DNA of 64,000 bases. It comes from Clostridium uliginosum. GTDB taxonomy: Bacteria; Bacillota; Clostridia; Clostridiales; Clostridiaceae. The stretch is from positions 36,214 to 100,213 of the forward strand of contig NZ_FOMG01000012.1 in assembly GCF_900112485.1 (NCBI RefSeq), read 5' to 3'. Below the pieces are notes generated by a model. That model ran no database searches. It worked only from the letters and a program-made list of their open reading frames with translations, and was not told where the DNA came from. Shown here one piece after another: positions 8,520 to 18,655 of this stretch (position 1 is its first letter; each line of letters opens with the position of its first letter). Both the position numbers and the translations under genes were made by a program.

Positions 8520-10613
8520 TTACCTTATAGGACAAATTCCATTTTCACACTCTTTGTCAATTATTTCGTGTTCATCGTCATCGTCAAGTTGTGATAATAA
8601 TTCATAATCTATTGGCTTTATATTTTTTATACGTTCTTCATAATCTTCTTTCGTTATAGATTCATACGGAAGAAGTGGATAAGTTTCATCCATTAATGGT
8701 AAAAATGTTATACCAACTACATACTGGAAGTTTTCATATAACCACTCAGCAACGTCGTTCCATTCTTCATCTTTTACATGTACAGTAATTGAAGTATTAT
8801 GATCTGTCCAGTTTATCATTGACAGTTTATAAAGTTCAAGCTGCTCAATAGCTCCAACGTCATATTTTGTTTTTCCATTGGGGGCTTTTACTGGAAACTC
8901 TATAACTTTTGTTGTACAAGTTTCATCTGTTTGGCCATTTTCGTTATATATAGGATAACATTTAAGTTTTTCTATCATTTTATATAATGGGTCAGATGTA
9001 GAAATTCTAACTCTTCTAATGTAATAATTAGAATGTGAATAATGTATTCCGGAACTTACACATGGTAAAGTTGAAAGAGATCCTTCTGGCTTAATGGTAG
9101 TCATAAGCTCAGGTACTGAAATTCCAAGCTCTGTGCAATATCTTGTACCTTCATTTCTAACAATCTTTCGTAAATGCTTTAATAATTTAGCCAAATCTTC
9201 ATAACTCATATTTGTTTTATTTATCATATCCATCATACCAGTTAAAGAAATTCCAATTATTCTATCTTCTTTCATAACCCTATCCCATTCTGGAAGCTCA
9301 ACATCTACTAAGGTCATTCTAATTGCTACTCTTGTAGATAATTTTAATATTTCTACTAAATGTTCAATATCTAGCTTATTGTTTTCATTTAAAAAAGCTA
9401 CTAAATTGTTTGTAGACAAATTACAGCACTCATGAGATTTAAGCAAAATTTCTCCACATGGATTGCAACCTTTAAAAGAATCTTTTCTTTTTTTTGCTTC
9501 AGTTCCATTAATAAATCCTGGTTCACCATTTATTTTTATGGAATTTAATATTTCTTTTATTTTATCTAAAGATGGCCTTTCCTTATACAATATAGAATTA
9601 TTACTCATTTTTCTATGGGAAACATCTGCGTTTTCTATCCAATTTCCATCAACTATTTTGTAGAGATTACTTTTTGCATTAATAACATCTTTATCGTCTT
9701 CATCGCAAAGAATCATCATAGCACTACGTCTTACGCCACCAGATACAACATTTTCGCTTATTATAGTGGCTAGATCAAGAACGTCTATTGATTTTAAGTT
9801 GCCATCTATAAGATTATTACAAACCTTATTAATCTTTTCAAACATTCTCTTTAAGGATTTGTGTCCAGATGCGCGTCCACCAAATCTTTTTAGTCTTTCA
9901 CCTTCAGGTCTAACGCAACTATAATCAACTATTACTTTTTTGATATTAATATATTCTGGGTATGTAATTAATTTGAAGTAAATTTCTAATGCATTACACC
10001 AACCCTCTTTACTGTCGCCAACTTGGATTGTAGCTATAGATAAATCTTTTTCATTTATAGTAAGTTTTGTATCTTCCAGATATTCTTTTGGCATATATTT
10101 GTGAACACCTTCATTATATTCTCCATTTAAAGATAGCTTTCTTACTTTAGGCATGTTTGATATCAATTCCTTATCAATTCTAACTCCTACACCAGCACCA
10201 ACCATAAGAAGATAAAATATATCTACAAAATCATGAAATTCTTCAATCATTGTAAAGCAACAGTTGTAATTTGAAAGTGGATATTCTTTTACTATATCTG
10301 TCCCGCCCATATAAAGAGTTCTACCAGATGTAAAAGTTCTTAAATTAAATAAATTATCAAATAAACGTTCAGCTTCTTTAACTTCATCTTTCATGTTTAT
10401 AAATAATCCATGTTTCTTTTTAAAATCTATACCTAGTTCAATATTATATTCAGTTGTTCTAAGAACAGTTTCAAACCAATGTTCCCTTCTTTTTTTATTG
10501 CCCAAATATCTTGAATAGGTTCTTAAATAAACAAATTCACCAATATTGCTTAAAGGTGTATTCTTAACCTCTCTATATTCGTTTAAAAAACTTTCTGATA
10601 ATACTTTATTCAT
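8520..10613 (-). CDS. nrdJ: Adenosylcobalamin-dependent ribonucleoside-triphosphate reductase (class II)
   Basis: Reduces ribonucleotides to deoxyribonucleotides using a B12 radical, without oxygen. About 697 residues, the monomeric RTPR type. Visible are SNYNCCFTMIEEF (N-terminal active-site Cys near 105-110), FKGCNPCGEILLKSHECCN with the N-x-C-x-E radical site near residue 385, and a C-terminal ECENGICPIR tail with the shuttle cysteines. The ATG at 10613 lies 6 bases after GGAGGA; the TTG two codons upstream touches the ribosome binding site and is less likely. Two NrdR boxes lie upstream. Confidence 0.9.
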   Translation of the reverse strand: MNKVLSESFLNEYREVKNTPLSNIGEFVYLRTYSRYLGNKKRREHWFETVLRTTEYNIELGIDFKKKHGLFINMKDEVKEAERLFDNLFNLRTFTSGRTLYMGGTDIVKEYPLSNYNCCFTMIEEFHDFVDIFYLLMVGAGVGVRIDKELISNMPKVRKLSLNGEYNEGVHKYMPKEYLEDTKLTINEKDLSIATIQVGDSKEGWCNALEIYFKLITYPEYINIKKVIVDYSCVRPEGERLKRFGGRASGHKSLKRMFEKINKVCNNLIDGNLKSIDVLDLATIISENVVSGGVRRSAMMILCDEDDKDVINAKSNLYKIVDGNWIENADVSHRKMSNNSILYKERPSLDKIKEILNSIKINGEPGFINGTEAKKRKDSFKGCNPCGEILLKSHECCNLSTNNLVAFLNENNKLDIEHLVEILKLSTRVAIRMTLVDVELPEWDRVMKEDRIIGISLTGMMDMINKTNMSYEDLAKLLKHLRKIVRNEGTRYCTELGISVPELMTTIKPEGSLSTLPCVSSGIHYSHSNYYIRRVRISTSDPLYKMIEKLKCYPIYNENGQTDETCTTKVIEFPVKAPNGKTKYDVGAIEQLELYKLSMINWTDHNTSITVHVKDEEWNDVAEWLYENFQYVVGITFLPLMDETYPLLPYESITKEDYEERIKNIKPIDYELLSQLDDDDEHEIIDKECENGICPIR

Positions 10614-10719
10614 ATACAATCCTCCATTTTTTGTTTTCCAATAACTTTAGAATTATTTAAGAAATCATTTTGTTCTTTTCTTAAGTAATAATTATTATTT
10701 TAAACTATTTAATGGAATT

Positions 10720-10766
10720 ACACAATATGTAGTATTCATTAAAATTAAAAATACTACATATAGTCT
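10720..10766 (-). promoter_or_regulatory. Tandem NrdR boxes upstream of nrdJ
   Basis: ACACAATATGTAGTAT (10720-10735) and ATACTACATATAGTCT (10751-10766) both fit the NrdR consensus acaCwAtATaTwGtgt. Their centres are 31 bp apart, the classical three-helical-turn spacing. On the minus strand TAGACA, 17 bases and TTTAAT form a plausible promoter whose spacer contains one box. NrdR with ATP or dATP represses ribonucleotide reductase genes, so this implies dNTP feedback on nrdJ. Confidence 0.8.
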
Positions 10767-10890
10767 TGTCTATTTAAAGCATGTAGCAATTATAAAAAAT
10801 ATTTAATTTAGTATATTAAATAATCAAATGGATCATTACAACAACTATAGATACCCATTGAACCTAAATAAGATTATCCCCTTTGGAATT

Positions 10891-11508
10891 TTATTTATAA
10901 TGAGAGGTATCACCAAACAATAAAATTTTAGATATTCCGTTTTCAATACATATCTTGCAAAGACTGGCTGGTTCTATGTCTGCAGTATCCCAAATATTTT
11001 GTATTTCTTGATTATTGAAATGTGCCATAATAACTTTTAATGTAATTCGATGAGTTACGATAATAATAGTTTTACCTTGGTTTGAATTTATAATATTTTT
11101 AACTTCAGGTATAACTCTATCTTGTAGCTTTTGATAGGATTCACCTAGTCCAGTAGGAGTATACAGGAGAGGATCATTCCAAAAATGATTCCAAATTTCA
11201 GGATATTTACTAATGATATCTGACTGTTTCATACCTTCCCAATCTCCCATATTAATTTCTCTTAGTTCTTTATTTACAATTATAGGAATGATTCGATTAC
11301 CTTTGATAATCTCTGCTGTATCACAAGCACGTTTACTTTCGCTAGAATAGATAACATCAATAGTTTCTTCAAAAAGTTTATTATATAATCCATTTGCTTG
11401 AGTTATACCAAGATTTGTTAGAGGTGAGTTTTTATGTCCTTGCATTCTTTTCTCTAAATTCCATTCTGTTTGTCCATGCCTAACCAAATATATAATAGTT
11501 TGTTTCAT
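10891..11508 (-). CDS. Histidine phosphatase family protein (phosphoglycerate mutase-like)
   Basis: 205 residues. The N-terminal phosphohistidine motif LVRHGQTEWN (His near residue 11) marks the family, with the conserved IVTHR containing the second His near residue 150. GELREINMGDWEG-type acid motif is present as KELREINMGDWEGM. The ribosome binding site is TTAGGAGGTAAAT. Members include CobC and general GpmB-like phosphatases; the substrate cannot be assigned. It is divergent from the LysR gene (133-base gap), so that regulator may control it. Confidence 0.85.
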   Translation of the reverse strand: MKQTIIYLVRHGQTEWNLEKRMQGHKNSPLTNLGITQANGLYNKLFEETIDVIYSSESKRACDTAEIIKGNRIIPIIVNKELREINMGDWEGMKQSDIISKYPEIWNHFWNDPLLYTPTGLGESYQKLQDRVIPEVKNIINSNQGKTIIIVTHRITLKVIMAHFNNQEIQNIWDTADIEPASLCKICIENGISKILLFGDTSHYK

Positions 11509-11641
11509 ATTTACCTCCTAAGTATCTGTAGTGAGTTTTCTCACTAGCAATTTATAAAACTAGTATAAAAGAAAAGAATTTATATGTATAATATATGTTA
11601 TTAATGTAATTATATATAAAATATATGAATGGAGTTAGAAT

Positions 11642-12529
11642 ATGAATTTACATGGATTAAGGTTATTTTATATGGTGGCAAAGACTGGTAGTGTGACTCT
11701 TGCAGCTGAGCAATTAAGAATTAGTCAACCATCAATAACTTCTCAAATTAAAAAATTTGAAAGAGAAAGAGGAATAACACTATTTTTACCTCAAGGTAGA
11801 GGTATTCGTTTAACTGAAATAGGTGAGCAGTTAGCAAAGGAGGCAAGTTTGCTTTTTCAATTGGAAGATAGAATGGAAACACTGATAAAAAATTATATAC
11901 AAGGTAAAAATGGCACTTTGAAAATAGCTGGTAATTATCTTTCATCTAATTTCTTAATACCTAAATGGGCAGCATGTTTAAAACAACGAAATGAAAATAT
12001 AAACATTGAAATCACAACAATGAATACTGAAGACACAGTTAATAGTCTTATTAGTTATCAAGTTGATGTAGCAATTCTTGGTGGTGGAGCAGTTAATTAT
12101 ATGGATAAAATTGATGTCAATAAAATAATGCAAGATGAGCTATGGTTTGTGTCTGCTCCTAATCACAAATATGCTAATAAAAAGGTTAGTTTAAGTGATA
12201 TAATGGTAGAACCATTTATAATGAGAGAAAAAGGAAGCTATGCTAGAGTACGTTTGGAATCTATCTGTAATACCTTTGGAATTTGTTTGCCTAAGGTAGT
12301 ACTTGAGTTTAATGGATTACATGAAACACTTATGGCTTCTATGTCAGGTTATGGTGTGAATTTTTGTTCTTCAATAGCAGTTAAAGAATTTGTTGATATG
12401 AAAAAATTATCAAGAATTTATGTTGAGGATATTAATCTTAAAAATGAAATTGTTATTTGCACACGAAAAAATGAAAATAGGGGACAGTTAGTTAATGATT
12501 TTATCTCTATTATTGAGAACTATAATTAA
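11642..12529 (+). CDS. LysR-family transcriptional regulator
   Basis: 295 residues. The winged helix-turn-helix at residues 3-60 (LRLFYMVAKTGSVTLAAEQL, then SQPSITSQIKKFE) is typical. The periplasmic-binding-protein-like effector domain spans about 90-295. Divergent from the histidine phosphatase, the usual LysR arrangement for controlling a neighbour. A strong terminator follows at 12603-12642. The inducer is unknown. Confidence 0.9.
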   Translation: MNLHGLRLFYMVAKTGSVTLAAEQLRISQPSITSQIKKFERERGITLFLPQGRGIRLTEIGEQLAKEASLLFQLEDRMETLIKNYIQGKNGTLKIAGNYLSSNFLIPKWAACLKQRNENINIEITTMNTEDTVNSLISYQVDVAILGGGAVNYMDKIDVNKIMQDELWFVSAPNHKYANKKVSLSDIMVEPFIMREKGSYARVRLESICNTFGICLPKVVLEFNGLHETLMASMSGYGVNFCSSIAVKEFVDMKKLSRIYVEDINLKNEIVICTRKNENRGQLVNDFISIIENYN

Positions 12530-12602
12530 TAAAATGTTAGTGGTATATAAAATATAAGAACGAAGAAAAATTCCAGGTTTGGTAAAGAGTATATTAAAGA
12601 AG

Positions 12603-12642
12603 TAGCTAGTAAAATTAATTAAGTTTTACTAGCTATATTTTT
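12603..12642 (+). terminator. Rho-independent terminator after the LysR gene
   Basis: TAGCTAGTAAAA (12603-12614) pairs with TTTTACTAGCTA (12624-12635), followed by TATTTTT. Confidence 0.85.
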
Positions 12643-12763
12643 ATGTAATATTTAGACAAGGAGAATTATAGTTGATATAATCTTAATGGACAAACTAAGA
12701 CATATAAGGTAAAAGTTAGTTTAAAACGTTACATAGCTAAAAGCTTGAGGGGAAGAGAGTACA

Positions 12764-13780
12764 TTGTTAGAAATAAAAAGTTTATATAAAAAGCAAAACG
12801 ATAATGTGATAAATAATATTAGTTTTAAAGTTGAAAAAGGTAATTTAGTAAGTATAGAATCTAGTAGCGAACTTAGTGATATATTAATTAAGCTTATATT
12901 AGACAATGAAGTACTAGGAACTGGAGAAATATACATAGAGGGTATAAAACATAGTGAGTATATAAAGAAAAATAAAAAAAATATTGGTGTAGTATTTAGA
13001 GAAGAAGGTTTTTATGAGAGGCTTACAGTAGATGAGTATATGAAATACTATAGTGACATAATTGATTCTAAGGTTAATTATAAAGATGTAATGTTAAAAT
13101 TTTCACTATTAGAGATTGCCAATAAAAAAATAAAAACTTTAAATTATTCTAAAAGAAAAATGCTTAGTTTTGCTAGGGAAATGTTGAAGGGACCTAAGAT
13201 TCTAATATTTCAGGACCCAATATTTAATATGGATAAAGAGGGAACAAGAATAATATTGGAGAATATTGAAGAGTTATATTCTAAAGGAACAGCAGTATTA
13301 GCTATATCCATGTCTTTTAAGGACACAATGTTAATTGGAGGAAAAACTTATATTCTTGATGAAAATGGAATGGAAGAAAATCAAGAGAAAAAAGATGAAG
13401 ATATTAGTGAATTAAATTATAAAGAAGAAAAAGGTTATTTACATAAAGTTCAAAAAATACCAGCAAAGCTTGATGAAAAAATTTTGTTGTTTGATCCTGT
13501 AGAGATAGACTATATAGAAAGTGAATCTGGAATAAGTAATTTAAATGTAAGGGGAGAAAAGTTTCCATGCATGATGTCATTAACAGAACTTGAAAATAAT
13601 TTAGAGTTTTTTGGTTTTTTCAGATGTCATAGATCTTATATTGTCAATCTTCAAAAAGTAAGGGAAGTAATAACATGGACAAGAAATAGTTATAGTTTAA
13701 CCTTAGATGATAAGCAAAAAAGTGCTATTCCACTTTCTAAGGGAAAACTAGCAGAATTAAAGAATATTTTAAAAATATAA
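12764..13780 (+). CDS. Degenerate ABC ATPase fused to LytTR DNA-binding domain
   Basis: 338 residues. Residues 1-200 follow the ABC ATPase fold order but the Walker A glycine-rich loop is missing (NLVSIESSSELSDILIK stands in its place). The signature is LNYSKRKML and Walker B is ILIFQDP, without the catalytic Glu. Residues 235-338 are a LytTR domain (VEIDYIESESGISNLNVRG, FFRCHRSYIVNLQKV). It is therefore probably a DNA-binding regulator that kept an ATPase-like module for partner contact. TTG start after GAGGGGAAGAG. The ABC transporter at 14058-15619 is the likely target and partner. Confidence 0.85.
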   Translation: MLEIKSLYKKQNDNVINNISFKVEKGNLVSIESSSELSDILIKLILDNEVLGTGEIYIEGIKHSEYIKKNKKNIGVVFREEGFYERLTVDEYMKYYSDIIDSKVNYKDVMLKFSLLEIANKKIKTLNYSKRKMLSFAREMLKGPKILIFQDPIFNMDKEGTRIILENIEELYSKGTAVLAISMSFKDTMLIGGKTYILDENGMEENQEKKDEDISELNYKEEKGYLHKVQKIPAKLDEKILLFDPVEIDYIESESGISNLNVRGEKFPCMMSLTELENNLEFFGFFRCHRSYIVNLQKVREVITWTRNSYSLTLDDKQKSAIPLSKGKLAELKNILKI

Positions 13781-14057
13781 GTGATCCATTTAGGACAAGA
13801 TATACTCCAGTCAGCAGAATTTATAATTAGAATACGCTAAAACTGTATTATCTTAGGCTGTAAATTGCACCATTTAACACTAATTTTACTCCTTTCATGG
13901 TATTTTTGTAGTTAGTTGATTTGAAATATATGATAATTATATTACTATAAGTAGCAAAACAAAATAATTTAATTTAGATTATTTGTAATGTTGATTAGAA
14001 AAGTAATTAATCTTTTATCAAATGTTATAAATAGATTCTGCAAGGAGGAAAATAATT

Positions 14058-14903
14058 TTGGGAAATATAATTTCTATGAAAAAAGTTAGAAAAGATTTTA
14101 ACAAAAGTACAGTATTAAAGAATTTAAACCTCGATATTAAAGAAGGAGAAATCTTTGGATTTTTAGGGCCAAGTGGAGCTGGAAAAACTACTACTATAAA
14201 GATTCTCACATCACAATTAATACCTACAAGCGGACAAGTAATGGTCCTTGGCGATGAAATATATGTTAAAAATTTAAAGGATTTTAAAGATATAGGCATA
14301 CTTAGTGATAATAGTGGTTTATATGAAAGGCTTACTGTTAAAGATAATCTTATGTTATTTGCTAATATTAATAAATTACAAGAAAAAGATGTTGATTATG
14401 TACTTGAAAATATGAATATGACAGAGTTTAAAAACAAAATTGTTAAAAAATTATCAAAAGGAATGAAGCAAAGAGTAATGCTTGCAAGAGCAATAATTCA
14501 TAAACCTAAATTATTATTCTTAGATGAACCTACTTCATCTTTAGATCCAGGAACAACTTCAGAAATTCATAGGTTTCTTAGAAAACTTAATGAAGCAGGA
14601 ACTACTATATTTTTAACTACACATAATATGGAAGAAGCAGATAAACTTTGTGACAGAGTAGCCTTTTTAAATGAAGGAGAGATAGTGGAGATAGGAAAGC
14701 CAGAAGAATTAAAATTAAAATATTCAGGAGATGATATACAAGTTAAATTAAAAAGTCAAAACAAATCAGTTATTATAAAAAATAATAAAGAAGGTGCAGA
14801 ACAAATTAAGTGTTGGATGAAAGAAGAACAAGTTTTATCAATACACTCTATGGAACCAAATTTAGAAGAAATATTTCTGCATTTAACAGGGAGGGAAATT
14901 TAA
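14058..14903 (+). CDS. ABC transporter ATP-binding protein (drug/peptide exporter type)
   Basis: 281 residues. Walker A GPSGAGKTTT near residue 38, signature LSKGMKQRVMLAR, Walker B LLFLDEPTSSLD and switch THNMEEADKLC are all intact. TTG start 9 bases after AAGGAGGAA. The C-terminal extension is typical of BcrA/NatA-type ATPases. Its stop overlaps the permease start (TAATG), so the two are co-translated. It is the functional motor, unlike the degenerate ATPase upstream. Confidence 0.92.
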   Translation: MGNIISMKKVRKDFNKSTVLKNLNLDIKEGEIFGFLGPSGAGKTTTIKILTSQLIPTSGQVMVLGDEIYVKNLKDFKDIGILSDNSGLYERLTVKDNLMLFANINKLQEKDVDYVLENMNMTEFKNKIVKKLSKGMKQRVMLARAIIHKPKLLFLDEPTSSLDPGTTSEIHRFLRKLNEAGTTIFLTTHNMEEADKLCDRVAFLNEGEIVEIGKPEELKLKYSGDDIQVKLKSQNKSVIIKNNKEGAEQIKCWMKEEQVLSIHSMEPNLEEIFLHLTGREI

Positions 14904-15619
14904 TGAATTTTTCAATGAGAAGAGTAAATGCATTATTTAAGAAAGAAGCAAAGGATTTATCAAAAAATATAAATGTTTTATTTATGTGTTTACTTCCAAT
15001 GATTTTTTGCATTATGTATTCAAAACTTTTTTGTGATTCACAAGAAGGTAAATTATATATTTTAAATATGTGTTTAAATATGAATTTTGTATTAGTGTCA
15101 GGCCTTACAATTGCAATGATGATTGCAGAAGAAAAGGAAAAAAATACTTTAAGAACATTAATGTTAGCATGTGTTTCACCATTAGAATTTCTAGTTGGAA
15201 AAGCTATTATAATATTATTACTTTCACTTGGAACTAACATACTAATGTTTTTTATTATAGGCATGGAATTTTCGTATCTAGGACATTTTATTTTTATAAC
15301 AACCCTAGTGGTTATATCTATGATGGAATTTGGGGCAGTAGTAGGAATTATAGCAGAAAATCAAATGAGTACAGGGACTATAGGAATGCCTTTTTTTATG
15401 ATTATCTTAATCATACCTCTTTTTGCAAAAATAAATGATGCTTGTAAAATAGTAGCTAATTTTTTACCCAATTGTAATATGGAAATATTGCTAAATAGAA
15501 TTTTTACTAATGAGCATATAAACATGAACTTTACTTATAGTATAGCAATAATTTTGGGCTGGATAATAATGGGGGCAGGAGTCTTCGCTTACGCTTATAG
15601 TAAGAAAAGATTAGATTAG
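14903..15619 (+). CDS. ABC-2 type transporter permease
   Basis: 238 residues from the ATG at 14903 (GGGAGGGAAATTTA upstream); an earlier in-frame ATG lies inside the ATPase gene and lacks a ribosome binding site. Six hydrophobic segments and the EEKEKNTLRTLM motif after the second segment are typical of ABC-2 permeases (NatB-like). It forms an exporter with the ATPase at 14058; the substrate is unknown (antimicrobial peptide, drug or sodium are family possibilities). Confidence 0.85.
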   Translation: MNFSMRRVNALFKKEAKDLSKNINVLFMCLLPMIFCIMYSKLFCDSQEGKLYILNMCLNMNFVLVSGLTIAMMIAEEKEKNTLRTLMLACVSPLEFLVGKAIIILLLSLGTNILMFFIIGMEFSYLGHFIFITTLVVISMMEFGAVVGIIAENQMSTGTIGMPFFMIILIIPLFAKINDACKIVANFLPNCNMEILLNRIFTNEHINMNFTYSIAIILGWIIMGAGVFAYAYSKKRLD

Positions 15620-15701
15620 TAAGAATAAAAATATAGACTAATCTGTTGAGTTAATATGAAAAAATAAATTAATATTTTATAGAATTAAGGAGAAATGAAT
15701 T

Positions 15702-16607
15702 ATGAAAAGAATAGGAATGAAATTAATAGCATTAGTTTTATTAATGACAACAATATTTTTAACACCATGTGGTGTTTTAGCTAGTGAAGCAATATCAAAT
15801 GAACCAACAAAAGGTTTTATTTGGGAAGCAACTAAGGGTGATAATTCTATATATCTTGTTGGGACAATGCACCCAGCACCCAATAATGTAAATTTCTTTA
15901 ATGATAAAATTAATAATATTATTAAAGAAACAGATGGACTTGCAACAGAAATTGATTTAACAGACGAAAAAAATATAAAAGAGTTACAAGATTATGTGAC
16001 TAATAATTTTTCTTTAAAGAATGGTGAAATTAAAGATTTACTAGTAGGTGATGAAGAAAAAATACTTTGTAATATCCTTCTTGACTATAAACTTACATAT
16101 AATGATATTAGTAAGTTAAATTCCAATGGATTAATAATGGCTTTGTGTAATCAAAGTTATACTTTGAATGAATTTACAGGTCCTATGTTTGATTTATTAT
16201 TACAACAAAAATATAAGGAGTTAAACAAAGAAGTTATAGGTCTTGAAAGTGTGAAAGAACAGATGGGGACTCTAGGCACTGATATGGATAGTTTGAAAAA
16301 ATATATTGATAAATATGATAGAAATCTTATAAAAGAAGAAAGTAAATATGCAAATGAACTTTTTGAAGGTTATAAAAATGGTGATTTTAATGTTGCTGAA
16401 CAAGCTATAAAGAAACATCAAGAAAATATAGATTCATATAAAAAGCTTATTGTAGATAGAAATATTAAAATGGCTGATAAAATTGAAAAGTTATCTAAAA
16501 GCAGTAAGAAATATGTAGTAGCTGTTGGATATCTTCATTATTTTGGAGAGGATAGTATAATTAAACTTTTAGAGAAAAAAGGATATACAGTAAAATCTCT
16601 TAATTAA
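15702..16607 (+). CDS. TraB/GumN family protein, secreted or membrane-anchored
   Basis: 301 residues. N-terminal signal sequence (MKRIGMKLIALVLLMTTIF, cleavage expected near LASEA). Family motifs are the YLVGTMHPAP (GTxH) near residue 50, VIGLESVKEQMG near 178 and VAVGYLHYFGEDSI near 275, which form the conserved G-H and E metal-site-like positions. Such proteins are thought to be metal-dependent proteases or pheromone-shutdown proteins; function here is unproven. RBS AAGGAGAAATG. A strong terminator follows. Confidence 0.85.
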   Translation: MKRIGMKLIALVLLMTTIFLTPCGVLASEAISNEPTKGFIWEATKGDNSIYLVGTMHPAPNNVNFFNDKINNIIKETDGLATEIDLTDEKNIKELQDYVTNNFSLKNGEIKDLLVGDEEKILCNILLDYKLTYNDISKLNSNGLIMALCNQSYTLNEFTGPMFDLLLQQKYKELNKEVIGLESVKEQMGTLGTDMDSLKKYIDKYDRNLIKEESKYANELFEGYKNGDFNVAEQAIKKHQENIDSYKKLIVDRNIKMADKIEKLSKSSKKYVVAVGYLHYFGEDSIIKLLEKKGYTVKSLN

Positions 16608-17041
16608 GATAGTTTTATAAGTAGTTTGCAATTTATTTTTGCTAACAATTAAATTTAATTGTTATTTTATAATCTAATTTCACAATAAAATAGAGCAAAA
16701 TAAAAAGATGTTGTTACAGTATACTGATACCTATAGATTTCACACTTAGAAAAAAGTGTTTGGTCTGTAGGTATTTTTTTATAATTAAATGATCAATAAG
16801 AGCAAGATAATTAGGCAGATTAACTAATTAATGGGTGAGTATGGATCTGAGAGGGGGAAGTTCGTGAGGCCTTTTCATTTTTAATTATATAAAATATAGA
16901 AGGATATTGTATTACATAGGAGAATAATGTATTATATTGTAGAATAATAAGGAATTACAGGTAATCAGAATAATTTTTTTAATGTTATAAAATTTAATAT
17001 TAAAAAAGAAAAAAATATAATTAATATATGGAGGAATGTTT
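16608..17041. other. 434-base gap: terminator, then nothing recognised
   Basis: Contains the terminator at 16727-16780. The remaining 250 bases before the chemotaxis gene carry no riboswitch I recognise; a GEMM c-di-GMP motif was looked for and not found. Confidence 0.6.
16727..16780 (+). terminator. Rho-independent terminator after the TraB/GumN gene
   Basis: ATACCTATAGA pairs with TCTGTAGGTAT (one wobble) around an inner ACACTT/AAGTGT stem, followed by TATTTTTTT. Confidence 0.85.
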
Positions 17042-18508
17042 ATGGATTATAAGAAAAATTTAGAGTTAAAGAACAAGATTATGCTAGTAGGGTTTCTACT
17101 TTCGGTAATATTAAGGACAATTTTTGATATTTGTCTAAATATAGAACCGAAATTTATAATGATATTAGTTGTTTTTTCAATTCCATTATGTTTAGTGGAT
17201 GTTATTTTAATAAAAAAGAAATACATTATTCAAACTATGTATTACACTATATTTATGTATATACTTATTATATTTATAATGTTTATATCAGAACCAAGCA
17301 TAGCCAATTTTGTTTTAATTTATTATGGTATTATTTTAATAAGTGTATACCAAGATTTAAGAGCAATGATAATAGAAGCAATAGCCAGTGTAGGCCTTAT
17401 ATTATATTTCTTTTTAAACTATAAAGCTACTTTATTTGCTTCTGTAGGATATGAAGAATTAGCATTTTATGTATTATACGTTGTAGCAGGATCAGTTATA
17501 TTATCTATTAATGCCATTATGACAAAAACTATCTATAAAAATTTGGCAGAAAATTATAAAATTGTTGAGGAATCTAAATCTAATTCTGAAGTTTTATTAA
17601 ATAAAATATACAATACAATAAAAACTTTAACATTAGCTAACAAAAAAATTAAAGGTGGAATTTCCACAACAGGTCAAATAGCAGAAGAAATTACAACTTC
17701 TACAAATGATGTTGCTAATAAAGCAACAAAAGAAGTAGAGATAATGAATAATATGAAATCAGTAATTACAGTGGGGGTAGAAAAAGTAGAGGAAGTTACA
17801 AGAGCAATTAAGACAATGGAAGAATTATCAATATCTACAGAAAGTGTTGTTTTAGAAGGTACCAATAAAGTAGACAACCTATCATCAGAAATGAATAATT
17901 TAAATGTAAAGATTATAAGTGTAGTAAATTTAATAAATGAATTGAGTAAAGAAAATACAAAAATAGTACAGATTATTAATACAATAAATGAAATATCAGA
18001 TCAAACTAATTTATTAGCACTTAATGCATCAATAGAAGCAGCAAGAGCAGGAGAACAGGGAAAAGGCTTTGCAGTAGTTGCAGAAGAAGTAAGAAAACTT
18101 GCGGAAGATTCAAAAGCATCTACTAATGAAGTAGAACTAATATTAAATAATATTTCTGATAAAACAAGAGTAGTATCTGATGAAGTATTAAATGAACAAA
18201 AATCTATTGAGTTATGTAATACACACACTAATGATGTTAAGAATTTATTTGAAAATATAAATAAAAATACTTCAAATGTATTAAATCACTCAAAGAATGT
18301 TAGCTATCAATCTGTTGTATTAGAAGATTCAATGAAGAATACATTAAATTCAGTAAATAATATTAGTGAAGATGTAGAAACTACAGCAACAGCTATGGAA
18401 GAGATATTTGCTGCGATTGATGAACTTAATAATAGTATAGCGGATATAACTAGTAGCTATAATGATATTGATGATACATGTAACGAATTAAATTCTATAC
18501 AATTTTAG
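17042..18508 (+). CDS. Methyl-accepting chemotaxis protein without extracellular sensor
   Basis: 488 residues from the ATG at 17042, 7 bases after GGAGG; an ATG two codons upstream abuts the ribosome binding site. Residues 10-170 form about six membrane segments with very short loops, so it lacks a classical periplasmic sensor. The cytoplasmic signalling coiled coil has the hairpin tip [20 protein letters not shown] near residue 325 and lacks a C-terminal CheR-binding tail. It signals to CheA/CheW; the stimulus may be sensed within the membrane. Confidence 0.9.
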   Translation: MDYKKNLELKNKIMLVGFLLSVILRTIFDICLNIEPKFIMILVVFSIPLCLVDVILIKKKYIIQTMYYTIFMYILIIFIMFISEPSIANFVLIYYGIILISVYQDLRAMIIEAIASVGLILYFFLNYKATLFASVGYEELAFYVLYVVAGSVILSINAIMTKTIYKNLAENYKIVEESKSNSEVLLNKIYNTIKTLTLANKKIKGGISTTGQIAEEITTSTNDVANKATKEVEIMNNMKSVITVGVEKVEEVTRAIKTMEELSISTESVVLEGTNKVDNLSSEMNNLNVKIISVVNLINELSKENTKIVQIINTINEISDQTNLLALNASIEAARAGEQGKGFAVVAEEVRKLAEDSKASTNEVELILNNISDKTRVVSDEVLNEQKSIELCNTHTNDVKNLFENINKNTSNVLNHSKNVSYQSVVLEDSMKNTLNSVNNISEDVETTATAMEEIFAAIDELNNSIADITSSYNDIDDTCNELNSIQF

Positions 18509-18538
18509 AATAATTGAAACATTTATTCAACATAATGA

Positions 18539-18584
18539 AATAGTAGATAGTTTTGTGTAAAAACGAAACTATCTACTATTTTTT
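18539..18584 (+). terminator. Rho-independent terminator after the chemotaxis gene
   Basis: AATAGTAGATAGTTT pairs with AAACTATCTACTATT, followed by TTTTTT; 15-bp perfect stem. Confidence 0.88.
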
Positions 18585-18655
18585 AAAAATTGTATTAGCC
18601 TTAATTTACGATGTTTATTATAATAATTAACTCATAAACTCCGCTATATTTTCAG

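Noticed and set aside
12700..12763. LytTR direct repeats upstream of the LytTR regulator
   Set aside because: AAAGTTAGT fits the half-site, but the next GTT-containing site is 13 bases on, not about 21, and fits poorly.
13781..14057. Minus-strand mini-ORF after AAAGGAG
   Set aside because: Only about ten codons before a stop; I could not tie it to any protein, and see nothing else in this gap.
16781..17041. Possible c-di-GMP riboswitch before the chemotaxis gene
   Set aside because: The conserved GEMM segments are absent; only short G-rich stretches are present.
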